Source: Niabella sp. (GTDB lineage Bacteria > Bacteroidota > Bacteroidia > Chitinophagales > Chitinophagaceae). From it: a stretch of 64,000 bases of DNA. Of the stretch, positions 1-8,569 are shown piece after piece. The position numbers and the translations under genes are program-made. The stretch spans positions 62,001-126,000 of the forward strand of contig NZ_JASLGT010000034.1 in assembly GCF_030150205.1 (NCBI RefSeq), read 5' to 3'. Below the pieces are notes generated by a model. That model saw nothing but the letters and a program-made list of their open reading frames with translations. It was not told the DNA's origin and made no database searches. Position 1 is the stretch's first letter, and every line of letters begins with the position of its first letter.

Positions 1-465
1 GCCATAAGGGGCGGAAGCAATGGCGGTTTGCTGGTGGGAGCAGTTATGACCCAGCGGCCGGATCTGTTTAAAGTGGCCATACCCCAGGTGGGCGTACTGG
101 ATATGCTGCGGTTTCAGAAATTTACGGTTGGATGGGGATGGACGGTTGAGTACGGCAGTGCCGATTCAGCGGCTTATTTTTCCTACCTGTATGGGTATTC
201 GCCCTATCATAACCTGAAAAAAGGTGTCAGTTATCCGGCAACGTTGATCACTACCGGTGATCATGATGACCGCGTGGTACCGGCACACTCTTTCAAATTT
301 GCCGCGCGCCTGCAGGAGTATCATCAGGGGCCCAACCCGGTACTGATCCGTATTGAGACCAATGCCGGGCATGGAGCGGGTAAGCCCACCAGTAAAGTGA
401 TCGAAGAGGCCGCCGATATCTGGGCCTTTACCATGTATAACCTGGGAATGAAATTTAAAGAGTAA
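1..465 (+). CDS. Prolyl oligopeptidase-family serine peptidase, C-terminal part
   Basis: The frame is open to base 1, so only the last 154 residues of a longer enzyme are seen. The first residues contain GGSNGG, the nucleophile elbow of S9A prolyl oligopeptidases, with the catalytic Ser at residue 6 of the fragment. The acid is expected in GDHDDRVVP and the base in NAGHGAG; both are present in the usual order and spacing. Members of this family cut short proline-containing peptides and in Bacteroidota are usually periplasmic or secreted. The fragment holds the whole second half of the alpha/beta-hydrolase domain; the beta-propeller would lie upstream of the window. The family call is firm; substrate and localisation are not visible. 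Confidence 0.93.
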   Translation, partial: AIRGGSNGGLLVGAVMTQRPDLFKVAIPQVGVLDMLRFQKFTVGWGWTVEYGSADSAAYFSYLYGYSPYHNLKKGVSYPATLITTGDHDDRVVPAHSFKFAARLQEYHQGPNPVLIRIETNAGHGAGKPTSKVIEEAADIWAFTMYNLGMKFKE

Positions 466-600
466 GGATAGAAACTTGTCTGGTCTTCTTAACCGGTGTT
501 CACGATCCGTTAAAGAATATGTTTCATATCATGACTGGTTTCAGCTGGCAGATCTGTAAGGATCTGCAGGAGGCTGCTGTCAAATTTTAAAACAAAAGAA

Positions 601-1854
601 ATGGCGAAAATGAAAAAAGCATGGATGCATGAAGATTGGGCAATTGTATTGCTGGGTGGGTTGATTATCTTTTTAGCCCTGTCGGGTTTAGTAATTCCCG
701 TTCCGGTTTATTCCTGGAAGAACGGAACCGATCTGGCATCTACTGTTTTTTCTGTATCCAACCTGGTGCTTATCGGAAAACAATTGCTCATTGTGGCGCC
801 TATAGCTGCATTGGCCGCATTGCTTACCGGCCGTCCGGTTAAAACAACGGTACCGGTATTCGGCGTCATCTTTGTCATTACGCAGGTGGCCCTGGTACTG
901 GCAGGAAACAGCATGATGAAGGATCTGAACCTGGAGGCGGTGATCTTTAGCCTGGCCCTTGGATTGATCATTGGCAACTGTTTTAAACTGCCGGAGTGGT
1001 TCCGGGAAGTATTGAACGCGGAGCTGTATGTAAAGATCGGGTTGGTATTGCTGGGCTGTTCGGTTATTTTTTCGGATGTAATGAAGGCGGGTGGCCTGGG
1101 TCTGCTACAGGCGCTGGTCGTTGTATTATCGGTTTGGTATTTTGCCTTCTGGCTTTGCCGGAAAATGAAGGTAGACGATGATCTGACCATGATGATTTCC
1201 AGTGCCGTTTCCATTTGTGGGGTATCGGCTGCTATCGCCACTTCCGGGGCCATTAAAGGCGATTCAAAGAAGTTATCATACGTGATCTCCATGGTGTTGG
1301 TTACGGCTGTTCCGATGATGATCTTTATGCCGGTGATCGCGAATTATTTTAATTTCCCGGAGCAGGTCACGGGTGCCTGGCTGGGCGGCAGCATTGACAC
1401 GTCGGGAGCGGTAGTCGCTTCGGGTTCATTGGTAGGAGAGGAAGCACTCAAGATCAGTACCATTGTAAAGTTTTCACAGAATGTATTGCTGGGGATCGCC
1501 GCTTTTGCGATTTCGGTGTACTGGACCTATTCTAAAAGTACCACCGCCGGTAGCCAGGAAAAACCCACACTGCGCTTGATCTGGCAGCGGTTCCCAAAAT
1601 TTATCCTGGGATTTATTGGCGCATCGTTGTTGTTTTCTTTTGTGATAACACCGGAGGTAAATGCTTCTGTAAAAAACGGGCTAAAGAGTCTTCAGGGATT
1701 ATGGTTCGGACTGGCATTTACGAGTATCGGGCTGGAAACCCGGTTTGCCGATCTGTTTAAGAATAACAGCCGGAAACCGCTGTGGGCATTCCTGATTGCG
1801 CAATTATTCAATGTGATCATTACGCTGATCATTGCATTTATCTTGTTCCGGTAA
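601..1854 (+). CDS. YeiH-family putative sulfate exporter (UPF0324)
   Basis: This 417-residue protein is an integral inner-membrane transporter with about ten hydrophobic segments spread over its whole length and short charged loops (KLPEWF, CRKMKVDDD, KGDSKK). The conserved SSAVSICGVSAAIA and GAWLGGSIDTSGAVVASG stretches are typical of the YeiH/UPF0324 family, often labelled putative sulfate exporter. That substrate is by family annotation only; nothing in the neighbourhood supports it. The ATG at 601 directly precedes a short Lys-rich N-terminus and the first membrane segment. No Shine-Dalgarno is present, as is usual in this phylum. It stands alone: 135 bases from the upstream peptidase and followed by a repeat array. 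Confidence 0.88.
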   Translation: MAKMKKAWMHEDWAIVLLGGLIIFLALSGLVIPVPVYSWKNGTDLASTVFSVSNLVLIGKQLLIVAPIAALAALLTGRPVKTTVPVFGVIFVITQVALVLAGNSMMKDLNLEAVIFSLALGLIIGNCFKLPEWFREVLNAELYVKIGLVLLGCSVIFSDVMKAGGLGLLQALVVVLSVWYFAFWLCRKMKVDDDLTMMISSAVSICGVSAAIATSGAIKGDSKKLSYVISMVLVTAVPMMIFMPVIANYFNFPEQVTGAWLGGSIDTSGAVVASGSLVGEEALKISTIVKFSQNVLLGIAAFAISVYWTYSKSTTAGSQEKPTLRLIWQRFPKFILGFIGASLLFSFVITPEVNASVKNGLKSLQGLWFGLAFTSIGLETRFADLFKNNSRKPLWAFLIAQLFNVIITLIIAFILFR

Positions 1855-1875
1855 GGGCTATAATTGTGTAATAGG

Positions 1876-2346
1876 GGTGTACCTACGGCACACCTTATCA
1901 TCTTCGGTGGTAACCTGGCTACCAATAGGTTGTTCCGATGGAACAAAACAGGCGAAATGTTTTTGGGCCAGTCACTCTTTGTAGTTGGATATTGTTTATT
2001 AGTGTCATTGCCCTTTTTTAGAACCTACATTAGAACAGCTCACCTGCTGCATACCGACTACGACCAATAGATTGTTCCGATGGAACAAAAGAGGCGAAAT
2101 GTTTTTGGCCCGTCACGCTTTGTAGTTGGATATTGTTTATTAGTGTCATTGCCCTTTTTTAGAACCTACATTAGAACAGCTCACCTGCTGCATACCGACT
2201 ACGACCAATAGATTGTGCCGATGGAACAAAAAAGGCGAAATGGTTTTTGGCCTGTCACGCTTTGTAGTTGGATATTGTTTATTGGTGTCATTGTCCTTTT
2301 TTAGAACCCTATATTAGAGCAGCTCACTTGTTGCATACAGGCTACG
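1876..2346. repeat. Three tandem copies of a 141-142 bp repeat, with a diverged leading hairpin
   Basis: Copies begin at 1921, 2063 and 2204 with ACCAATAG and each ends with a CATAC(C/A)G(A/G)CTACG stretch. The first two are nearly identical; the third is more diverged. Each copy opens with a tight hairpin, TGTTCC-GAT-GGAACA (one arm is mutated in copy 3). A related hairpin, GGTGTACC-TAC-GGCACACC, lies at 1876-1894 ahead of the array and looks like an older unit. No protein-like frame spans the copies consistently. Confidence 0.88.
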
Positions 2347-2420
2347 CAGCGAAACGCCACAATGATCATTTTGATCGCGGTTCATTATGATTTTTCGGCA
2401 TAACAAACTTAATGAACAAC

Positions 2421-2449
2421 AAAAAAAATCCCGGCGTTGCTGCCGGGAT
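2421..2449 (-). terminator. Rho-independent terminator of the secG operon
   Basis: On the minus strand TCCCGGC, a six-base loop and GCCGGGA are followed by a run of eight T. It lies 27 bases beyond the secG stop codon and closes the operon. Confidence 0.92.
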
Positions 2450-2475
2450 CCAAATATTTTAAGTAAGGTGAACGC

Positions 2476-2859
2476 TTATTTTCCAGAGTCTGCCTTGGGA
2501 GCGGACTGAGCCGGTTGTTGCTGTGTACCGCTGTTAAAAGGAACGGCGGGAGCTGCCTGGGGCTGTGCCTGTTGAACCGGCTGTGTGCTGATATCCTGTA
2601 ATCTTCCGTTGGTTGTACCACCTACTTTAGATCCGGAAACAAAGAAGGTTGAAAATAAACACAGAAGACCGATCACTGCGGCAAAGATCCAGGTTCCTTT
2701 TTCCAATACATCATTGGTTTGCTTTACACCCATGAATTGGCTGCTTACGCCTCCGAAGGTTCCGGCTAAACCGCCACCTTTGGGGTTTTGGATCAATACG
2801 ATAAAGCTCAAAATAACACAGGCCAGTATGATCAATATTACAAATAGAGTTGTTAACAT
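2476..2859 (-). CDS. secG: Preprotein translocase subunit SecG
   Basis: SecG is the small auxiliary subunit of the SecYEG channel in the inner membrane. This 127-residue protein has the family layout: a first membrane helix (residues 3-22), the conserved cytoplasmic loop LIQNPKGGGLAG, a FGG motif, and a second helix (about 56-75). A Pro/Gln/Ala-rich tail of about 45 residues follows, as is frequent in Bacteroidota. It starts three bases after the stop of the TPR-like gene and is the last gene of the operon, which ends in a strong terminator. In many Bacteroidota groES/groEL follow; here a repeat array does. Confidence 0.95.
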   Translation of the reverse strand: MLTTLFVILIILACVILSFIVLIQNPKGGGLAGTFGGVSSQFMGVKQTNDVLEKGTWIFAAVIGLLCLFSTFFVSGSKVGGTTNGRLQDISTQPVQQAQPQAAPAVPFNSGTQQQPAQSAPKADSGK

Positions 2860-2862
2860 GAA

Positions 2863-3639
2863 TTATTTCTTTAAATGTTCGATTTTCGCTGCAAAATAAG
2901 CTCTTTTAGAGGGATTTAGCAAACTTAATTTTTGATAGATCTCAATGGCCTTTACTTTATTGCCTTGTTTGGCCCAAACCTCCGCCATGGCCGCAGTTTC
3001 TTCATTTTCACCATTGAGCGATTTTTCCGCCATTTTTTCGATAACTGCCTCATTTCTAGCATTAAGCCGGAAGCCAGAGGTGGCATCCGGAAGACGGCGC
3101 ATCTCTTTCAGCCAGGAGGTAAAACTTTTGAGCTGGCTTGCAAACGGATCGCCGGTGCTGCTTTCATCGTTTAATTTGATGCCCTGTGATGCAAAATAAT
3201 CTACAGTATAATAGGGCGTAAATAACAAGCCCGCTTTTGCCGTATCCAGAGGCTCCAGCTTTAAGCCCGGTATGGAAATGGGCGGTTCCGGTAGGTTGGC
3301 AGCTGTATCTGCTCCGGTTTCTTCTGAAGGCTCCTGCGCTGTTATTTCAGCAGCTTCTTCCTGCATTTCAACCGCCGGATGTTCGGGTACTGCAACGGGT
3401 TTGTATCCCGAAAAGAACTGGTATTGCAGCAATAATGGGTCTTTAAAATAAAGCAGCGTCCGCTGCCATTGGTCGTTGAACCCTCCGTCGTTGGTTTCTT
3501 TTAACTGCGCCGCCAGCAATAGCTGCAGTGCCGGAGCATAGGGGTATTGCTCCGCCATCCTTCTGAGGTCGGCTACCGGCACCGGGTGCGACTGATCCGG
3601 GAAGGCTGCAAAAGCTATAGCGTTAATAAAATGATTCAT
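2863..3639 (-). CDS. TPR-like protein of the lptE-secG operon
   Basis: This 258-residue protein has no export signal and no enzyme motif. The N-terminal part (to about residue 75) is helical, with a PYAPALQLLLAAQLKE stretch. The middle (about 85-120) is acidic and rich in Ala, Glu and Pro. The C-terminus (about 215-255) reads like one tetratricopeptide unit: AEVWAKQGNKVKAIEIYQKL followed by NPSKRAYFAAKIEHL. A gene like this often lies between lptE and secG in Bacteroidota, which suggests an envelope-linked or scaffolding role, but no function is established by the sequence. It is separated from secG by only three bases, so co-translation is likely. Confidence 0.75.
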   Translation of the reverse strand: MNHFINAIAFAAFPDQSHPVPVADLRRMAEQYPYAPALQLLLAAQLKETNDGGFNDQWQRTLLYFKDPLLLQYQFFSGYKPVAVPEHPAVEMQEEAAEITAQEPSEETGADTAANLPEPPISIPGLKLEPLDTAKAGLLFTPYYTVDYFASQGIKLNDESSTGDPFASQLKSFTSWLKEMRRLPDATSGFRLNARNEAVIEKMAEKSLNGENEETAAMAEVWAKQGNKVKAIEIYQKLSLLNPSKRAYFAAKIEHLKK

Positions 3640-3745
3640 CGTTTATTTATTGTTGATCACTGTACGGGTTTCAACGGAGTAAGGCAATACAGGCTGCTGA
3701 AAAACTATATTCCTTTGCGGAACCTGGCTTACTCTGCCAAAGCTC

Positions 3746-4273
3746 TTACCAGTTGGAGAATATCCGGTTAAAAATGTCATCGGACAGACTGCGCAGCATT
3801 TCTGTTTTTAATCCCTGTTCCGCCTGCTGTAGGGCAAGTCCCCCATCATAATCAAAGCTGCGTGTAACATCGTATTTCTTTGTTTGCTGAGAATGATTGT
3901 CCCGCACGTCAATATGTACCCCCACGTTTAAACGGTTGGTATTGGCCCGCTGGTTAGAAATACCTGAAGTGGAGAATGAATAGGAGGTGATGGTGCAATT
4001 AATATCCCAATCGGCATCATCGCCATTTGTTTGCTTCATACGGGTTTGACTAACAATTTTCTGTTTCAGTTTCTCTGTTAATTCCGGGGCCAGTTGCGGA
4101 TTTACATAAGAGGCTTTGTTTTGGATAATACCTACACGTACGACTTTAACACTGTCGGGAATACTTACATCTTTAAATTTATAAACGCCGCAACCGGTTT
4201 GGGTAAATGCAAATACCAGTACGGCAGATAGCGCCAGTACTGCAAAAAAAGTTTTATAGTTCTTCAATGTCAT
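3746..4273 (-). CDS. lptE: LptE-family LPS-assembly lipoprotein
   Basis: LptE plugs the LptD barrel in the outer membrane and helps to insert lipopolysaccharide. This 175-residue protein has a Lys-containing N-terminus, one hydrophobic signal and a lipobox ending at QTGC (Cys28), so it should be a lipoprotein. The mature part begins GVYKFKDVSIPDSVK, close to Bacteroidota LptE proteins, and has their alternating beta/alpha pattern. Its start overlaps the end of the sigma-54 activator gene by 20 bases, which implies translational coupling. The position between the activator and secG matches the gene order seen in other Bacteroidota. The name rests on this motif plus context. Confidence 0.85.
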   Translation of the reverse strand: MTLKNYKTFFAVLALSAVLVFAFTQTGCGVYKFKDVSIPDSVKVVRVGIIQNKASYVNPQLAPELTEKLKQKIVSQTRMKQTNGDDADWDINCTITSYSFSTSGISNQRANTNRLNVGVHIDVRDNHSQQTKKYDVTRSFDYDGGLALQQAEQGLKTEMLRSLSDDIFNRIFSNW

Positions 4274-5513
4274 ACTCTTTTAGTTTTCTGTAAAGCGTGC
4301 GTTCGCTGATGCCCAGATCCAGGGAGGCATCCTTTCTTTTTCCTTTGTGTTTTTTCAGGGCTTTGATGATCAGCTCCTTTTCCTTTTCCATAATGTTAAG
4401 ACTTTCGTCTACCTCTTCATGTTCGTCGATATTGTTATCTACGATCACCGGGGCAACAGATGGCTGCGGCATGCTCAGCTGTACCGGCTGATAGTTCGTA
4501 ACCGGCGCCGGGAGATACGTAGAATCATGCCCGTTACTGAGGTCTTTCAGCTCATTGATGAGTGAGGGGTTTTGTGCTGCAACGGAAGGATTCTGTAATA
4601 CTTCAAGAAACATACGCTTGAGCTCGTTCACGTCTTTTTTCATGTCGAAAAAGAGTTTATAAAGGATCTCGCGCTCGTTTTGAAATTCGTTCTGATGCTG
4701 CGCCGGTGATAAGGCGGGCAGGCGGTTGTTGGAATAGGGTTGCAGGTAGCGGCTGAGTGCCTTGGCGGAGACCTGCTTGTTCTCCGATAAAACAGAGATC
4801 TGCTCCGCAATGTTTTTTAATTCGCGGATATTGCCGGGCCAGGGATATTCCAGCAGCAAATTCTTGGCATCCTCATCCAACTGCACAGATTGGGTCTTGT
4901 ATTTATCGGCAAAGTCTGCTGCAAATTTCCGGAAAAGCAGCACGATGTCCTCTTTCCGGGCCGAAAGTGAGGGCACCCGGATGGGAACAGTGCTTAACCG
5001 GTAATATAAATCTTCCCGGAATTTATTTTGTTCTACCAGTTTCAGCAGATCCTTATTGGTAGCGGCAATAACGCGTACATCGGTTTTTTGTACTTTACTG
5101 GACCCAACACGGATGTATTCACCGGCCTCCAGTACCCGCAGCAGCCGGGCCTGGGTGCCCAGGGGCATTTCCCCGATCTCGTCCAGGAAAATGGTACCGC
5201 CGTTTACGGTTTCAAAATATCCCTTGCGTGCATCCACGGCACCGGTGAAGGAGCCTTTTTCATGTCCGAATAATTCGGAGTCGATGGTGCCTTCGGGAAT
5301 GGCCCCGCAGTTTACCGCAATGAACGGGTTATGCTTCCGGGATGAGAGGGAATGGATAATGGACGAGAATGCCTCTTTACCCACGCCACTATCTCCAATG
5401 ATCAGTACGGTAAGGTCTGTATTGGCTACCTGTACTGCCACCTGCAATGCATAGTTCAATTCGGGTGAATTTCCTATGATATTAAAGCGGTTCTTTATTG
5501 ATTGTAAATCCAT
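4254..5513 (-). CDS. Sigma-54-dependent transcriptional activator without receiver domain
   Basis: This is an NtrC-type AAA+ activator of RpoN RNA polymerase. The ATPase domain starts almost at the N-terminus: Walker A is GDSGVGKEA, the sigma-54 contact loop reads GSFTGA, and Walker B is GGTIFLDEIGEM. A 100-residue linker of low conservation follows, then a C-terminal Fis-type helix-turn-helix (GKRKDASLDLGISERTLYRKL). There is no receiver, GAF or PAS domain, so activity must be controlled otherwise, perhaps by level or a partner protein. I chose the second ATG (MDLQSIKNRF) because the first one, at 5528, overlaps the hepT stop and the family usually begins at this motif. It overlaps lptE by 20 bases. 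Confidence 0.9.
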   Translation of the reverse strand: MDLQSIKNRFNIIGNSPELNYALQVAVQVANTDLTVLIIGDSGVGKEAFSSIIHSLSSRKHNPFIAVNCGAIPEGTIDSELFGHEKGSFTGAVDARKGYFETVNGGTIFLDEIGEMPLGTQARLLRVLEAGEYIRVGSSKVQKTDVRVIAATNKDLLKLVEQNKFREDLYYRLSTVPIRVPSLSARKEDIVLLFRKFAADFADKYKTQSVQLDEDAKNLLLEYPWPGNIRELKNIAEQISVLSENKQVSAKALSRYLQPYSNNRLPALSPAQHQNEFQNEREILYKLFFDMKKDVNELKRMFLEVLQNPSVAAQNPSLINELKDLSNGHDSTYLPAPVTNYQPVQLSMPQPSVAPVIVDNNIDEHEEVDESLNIMEKEKELIIKALKKHKGKRKDASLDLGISERTLYRKLKEYDIEEL

Positions 5514-5520
5514 GTATTTG

Positions 5521-5892
5521 TTATTCAATGTTGCCTGGTAAAACGTTGGATTCTCCTTCGTCTATCAGTATTGCCAGTACTTCTTGTTTAAGTACGGGTA
5601 AGTTTTTTTCGATTATTTTCCAAAGAATTTCAGGGCTTACAAGGTCGTAATCATGAGTAAGTATATGTCGGAGCCCAATAATTCTTTTTTTTTCAGTGAT
5701 TGCAAGCGTAGCATCCATTTTATCGGCTTTCCAAAGAGCCTCACCGATTATAGCAAATCGACGCTCAACCGCATCATAAATGGTATAATTATCTGAAAAT
5801 TGTTTGACTGTTTGGACGCTTTTAATGTGGTAGCGAATTCTTTCAATACTAAAAGCAATGTCATTCAGGTATTTTAATATTTCAGGCGGCAT
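5521..5892 (-). CDS. hepT: HepT-family RNase toxin of a MntA/HepT pair
   Basis: HepT proteins are small all-helical HEPN RNases. The diagnostic Rx4HxY motif is present as RHILTHDY near the centre; its Tyr is the residue adenylylated by the partner antitoxin in characterised systems. The start at 5892 (MPPEIL) overlaps the antitoxin gene by 11 bases; an earlier ATG at 5916 would add eight non-family residues. The gene ends seven bases before the activator start. Its base composition is visibly more AT-rich than the genes around it, which fits later acquisition. This is a type VII toxin-antitoxin component by family knowledge; activity is not shown here. Confidence 0.88.
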   Translation of the reverse strand: MPPEILKYLNDIAFSIERIRYHIKSVQTVKQFSDNYTIYDAVERRFAIIGEALWKADKMDATLAITEKKRIIGLRHILTHDYDLVSPEILWKIIEKNLPVLKQEVLAILIDEGESNVLPGNIE

Positions 5893-6196
5893 ACAATAAT
5901 ATTTTATCCTCATCAATCGATTGTCTGAAATATTTATTCCTTATAGCATGTTCCACCACTAAATCTACCTTTCGTCCAGTGATATCCTCCAAAGCAAACC
6001 AAAGATCAAAATAATCGAAATTGCCCGGAGGCATACCGGTTTTATCCCGGTCATATTCGATTATAAAATCAATATCACTGTTTGCCGCAAAATCAGTATC
6101 CCTTGCTGCAGATCCAAATACATAGAGGGTCTTTACCTCCATCTTTTTGCAAAGGTCAATGATCCTGTTCATATTATTGGTTATCTCCGGTGCCAT
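5882..6196 (-). CDS. mntA: MntA-family nucleotidyltransferase antitoxin
   Basis: This 104-residue minimal nucleotidyltransferase is encoded just before and overlapping hepT. The family signature is GS followed by ten residues and DxD; here the loop has eleven residues (GS at 28-29, D41 and D43), one more than usual. The third acidic residue lies in RKVDLVVE. In studied systems MntA transfers AMP units from ATP to a Tyr of HepT and silences it. The pair sits between miaB and the sigma-54 activator, two genes that are adjacent in many relatives. The identity is clear; the loop length is a small oddity. Confidence 0.88.
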   Translation of the reverse strand: MAPEITNNMNRIIDLCKKMEVKTLYVFGSAARDTDFAANSDIDFIIEYDRDKTGMPPGNFDYFDLWFALEDITGRKVDLVVEHAIRNKYFRQSIDEDKILLYAA

Positions 6197-6240
6197 TTGA
6201 ATCTAATATCGACATTAAAAGTGATGATTTCTTTATCCCT

Positions 6241-7683
6241 TTATGCTATACTTCCAAACAACGTCGCCTGGGTACAATCATTGATTGTTACCTGTACATA
6301 GTCGCCTTTTTTATGGGTGGCATTATCCTGTTTGGGAAAGATCACCACCTTGTTCTGGGAGGTACGGCCCACCCACTGTTCACTGCTGCGCTTGCTGTCG
6401 CCATCAATCAGCACTTTATAGGTTTGTCCTACGTCTTTCTTATAATCATTCAAAGAGAGCTGGTTCTGCTTTTCGATGATCTCCTGCAGCCGTTTCTTTT
6501 TCACTTCCAGTGGTATATCATCCTGGTAGCGGCGTTGCGCCAGTGTACCCGGGCGTTCACTGTAATAGAACATATACCCGTATACATAATTGCTGTAATC
6601 CATAATGGAAAGCGTGTCCTGGTGATCCTCATTGGTTTCGGTACAAAAACCGGCAATGATATCGGTTGTGATGCTGCATTCCGGCAGAATTTCCCGGATG
6701 CGGTCTACCTTTTTCATATACCACTCGCGGGTATAAGTGCGGTTCATCAACTGTAAAACACGCGTAGACCCGCTTTGTACCGGCAGGTGAATGCATTTGC
6801 AGATGTTTTCGTAAGCCGCCATTGTATGCAATACATCATCGGTGATATCCTTGGGATGTGAAGTGGAGAACCGCACCCGCAGTTCCGGGGAAATCCGGGC
6901 TACCTGTTCCAGCAGGCTGGCAAAGCTTACTGCATCCGCCTCTGTTCCGTCGTTGGAGATATAATGATAAGAGTCTACGTTTTGTCCCAGCAAGGTTACT
7001 TCTTTATAGCCTTGCTCAAAAAGATCACGGCACTCACCAATGATGCTGGCGGCGTCGCGGCTGCGCTCTCTTCCCCGGGTAAAGGGCACCACACAGAAGG
7101 AACACATATTGTTGCAGCCCCGCATAATGCTTACAAAAGCGCTTACACCATTGCTGTTCAGCCGGACAGGAGCAATATCTGCATAGGTTTCTTCCCGGCT
7201 CAGCAGCACATTTACGCTTTTTTGTCCGTCGCTGGCCTCGTTTACCAGGCGGGGTAAACTGCGGTAGGCATCTGGTCCTACTACAATATCCACCAGCTTT
7301 TCTTCTTCCAGGAACTTCGATTTAAGACGCTCAGCCATGCAACCCAGTACGCCAATGAGGGTTCCGGGTTTTTCGTTCTTCAATCGCTTGAAATCGGTCA
7401 GGCGTTTGCGAACGGTTTGTTCCGCCTTTTCGCGGATGGAACAGGTATTCACAAAAATGAGATCGGCCTCCTCCACATTGCGCGTAGCACCAAATCCTTC
7501 TTTATTTAAAATAGCTGCAACCACCTCACTATCCGCAAAATTCATCTGACAGCCATAGCTTTCAATGTAAAATCGCTTCCCATAGATGTTAGGGTCGTTC
7601 GTAAAGGGGGCAAACTGCTCTCCCTGGCGTGCCTCATCATGCACTTTTGTTGTAGCTAGGTCTAACATACTGTTCTCGTTCAT
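6241..7683 (-). CDS. miaB: tRNA-2-methylthio-N6-dimethylallyladenosine synthase MiaB
   Basis: MiaB is a radical-SAM methylthiotransferase that converts i6A37 to ms2i6A37 in tRNAs reading UNN codons. The N-terminal UPF0004 domain has its three Cys (YGCQMN, NTCSIREKA, GVLGCMAE). The radical SAM cluster is RGCNNMCSFCVVPFTRG, and the C-terminal TRAM domain (YKVLIDGD to the end) binds tRNA. A -7-like element TATCTTTG at 7700-7693 overlaps the ATG at 7695, so the second ATG at 7683 (MNENSML) is the better start, with a very short or absent leader; it gives 480 residues. It is the first gene of the string that continues with mntA 44 bases on. Confidence 0.95.
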   Translation of the reverse strand: MNENSMLDLATTKVHDEARQGEQFAPFTNDPNIYGKRFYIESYGCQMNFADSEVVAAILNKEGFGATRNVEEADLIFVNTCSIREKAEQTVRKRLTDFKRLKNEKPGTLIGVLGCMAERLKSKFLEEEKLVDIVVGPDAYRSLPRLVNEASDGQKSVNVLLSREETYADIAPVRLNSNGVSAFVSIMRGCNNMCSFCVVPFTRGRERSRDAASIIGECRDLFEQGYKEVTLLGQNVDSYHYISNDGTEADAVSFASLLEQVARISPELRVRFSTSHPKDITDDVLHTMAAYENICKCIHLPVQSGSTRVLQLMNRTYTREWYMKKVDRIREILPECSITTDIIAGFCTETNEDHQDTLSIMDYSNYVYGYMFYYSERPGTLAQRRYQDDIPLEVKKKRLQEIIEKQNQLSLNDYKKDVGQTYKVLIDGDSKRSSEQWVGRTSQNKVVIFPKQDNATHKKGDYVQVTINDCTQATLFGSIA

Positions 7684-7692
7684 TTGAAATCG

Positions 7693-7700
7693 CAAAGATA
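7693..7700 (-). promoter_or_regulatory. Bacteroidota-type -7 element upstream of miaB
   Basis: TATCTTTG on the minus strand matches the TAnnTTTG consensus of Bacteroidota primary promoters. It lies about ten bases upstream of the chosen miaB ATG. A clear -33 TTTG at normal spacing is not seen. Confidence 0.5.
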
Positions 7701-7828
7701 GGTAAATCGGTTGGTTGTATGACAGGATGGCAGGCGCAAAATGTTAATTTTCGCCGTCAGCGATCAGTCCTAAGTGACCAATTCTGTTTCAGTTATCAGT
7801 TACGGGTAACTAAAAAACTAATGAACAC

Positions 7829-8506
7829 TTAAAAATCTTTCGGAAGGAAGAGCTTATATTTTTCCAGGATCTTGCCATCCGCATAAAGCTCAAAATTGAC
7901 ATACCCCGCTTTGTAGAAATAGGAACGGTCCAGTTTAAACCGTTTTTCCTTAAGGTTTTTCAGTTCAAACAGGGGCTGATTGGTCTCTGTAAAAAACTTA
8001 ATATCATATTTGCGGGCGTCCATGGGTAATTCTACCCGCACATACCGGTCCGGGGTCATAAAAACATACCTGGACTGGGTAAAACCTGCGGGAAGGAAAT
8101 CGGCCGTTTGTGTGGCTGGTTTATTATTGACATTTACATCATTCGGAGCTACCGCAACTCCGGAGGTATCAACCATCGGCCGCTTGGCCCTGGTCATTAC
8201 ATAACGGCTGCCGTCCAGCAATACATATACCCGGTAATACATGCTGTCGTTGGGCGGATTGGGATCCGAAACCCCGTTATCTTTTAAATTAGGATCGGGT
8301 GGAGCGCCAATGGCCTGAAAATACCGGGTACTGTCGTAAGAGCGCTGCACAGAGATCATTTTTACCGAAGGGAAATTATGGGTCCAGGAAACAACCACCC
8401 GTTTGCCTACTTTGATAACCGAAAAATCTTTCGGAAGATCTTCCTGGCCAAATGAACAATTACTGATTACAGATCCGATCAAGAGTAACAATGCTATTTT
8501 TTTCAT
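7829..8506 (-). CDS. Secreted protein of unknown function, fibronectin-like N-terminal half
   Basis: I do not recognise a named family. From the chosen ATG (MKKIALLLLIGSVISNCSFG) the protein has a Lys-Lys start and a hydrophobic signal; the Cys in SNCSFG does not make a good lipobox. The first half (RVVVSWTHNFPSVKMISVQRSYDS and the PNDSMYYRVYVLLDGS stretch) resembles a fibronectin type III strand pattern. The second half contains paired beta-strands about residues 130-220 (YDIKFFTETNQPLFELKNLK, YVNFELYADGK). The earlier ATG at 8545 would place 13 charged residues before the signal. A single-gene unit in the periplasm or outer membrane is likely. Confidence 0.6.
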   Translation of the reverse strand: MKKIALLLLIGSVISNCSFGQEDLPKDFSVIKVGKRVVVSWTHNFPSVKMISVQRSYDSTRYFQAIGAPPDPNLKDNGVSDPNPPNDSMYYRVYVLLDGSRYVMTRAKRPMVDTSGVAVAPNDVNVNNKPATQTADFLPAGFTQSRYVFMTPDRYVRVELPMDARKYDIKFFTETNQPLFELKNLKEKRFKLDRSYFYKAGYVNFELYADGKILEKYKLFLPKDF

Positions 8507-8542
8507 ATCCTGTGCGCGGGTATCTTCTGTTGTTGATTCAAA

Positions 8543-8550
8543 CAAAGATA
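8543..8550 (-). promoter_or_regulatory. Bacteroidota-type -7 element upstream of the 7829-8506 gene
   Basis: TATCTTTG on the minus strand, 37 bases upstream of the chosen ATG. No good -33 TTTG is visible. Confidence 0.45.
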
Positions 8551-8569
8551 AGATTGCTGGTTTGAATCC

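Noticed and set aside
1864..2070. Short frame starting near the YeiH stop
   Set aside because: It runs into the 141-bp repeat and is not kept between the copies.
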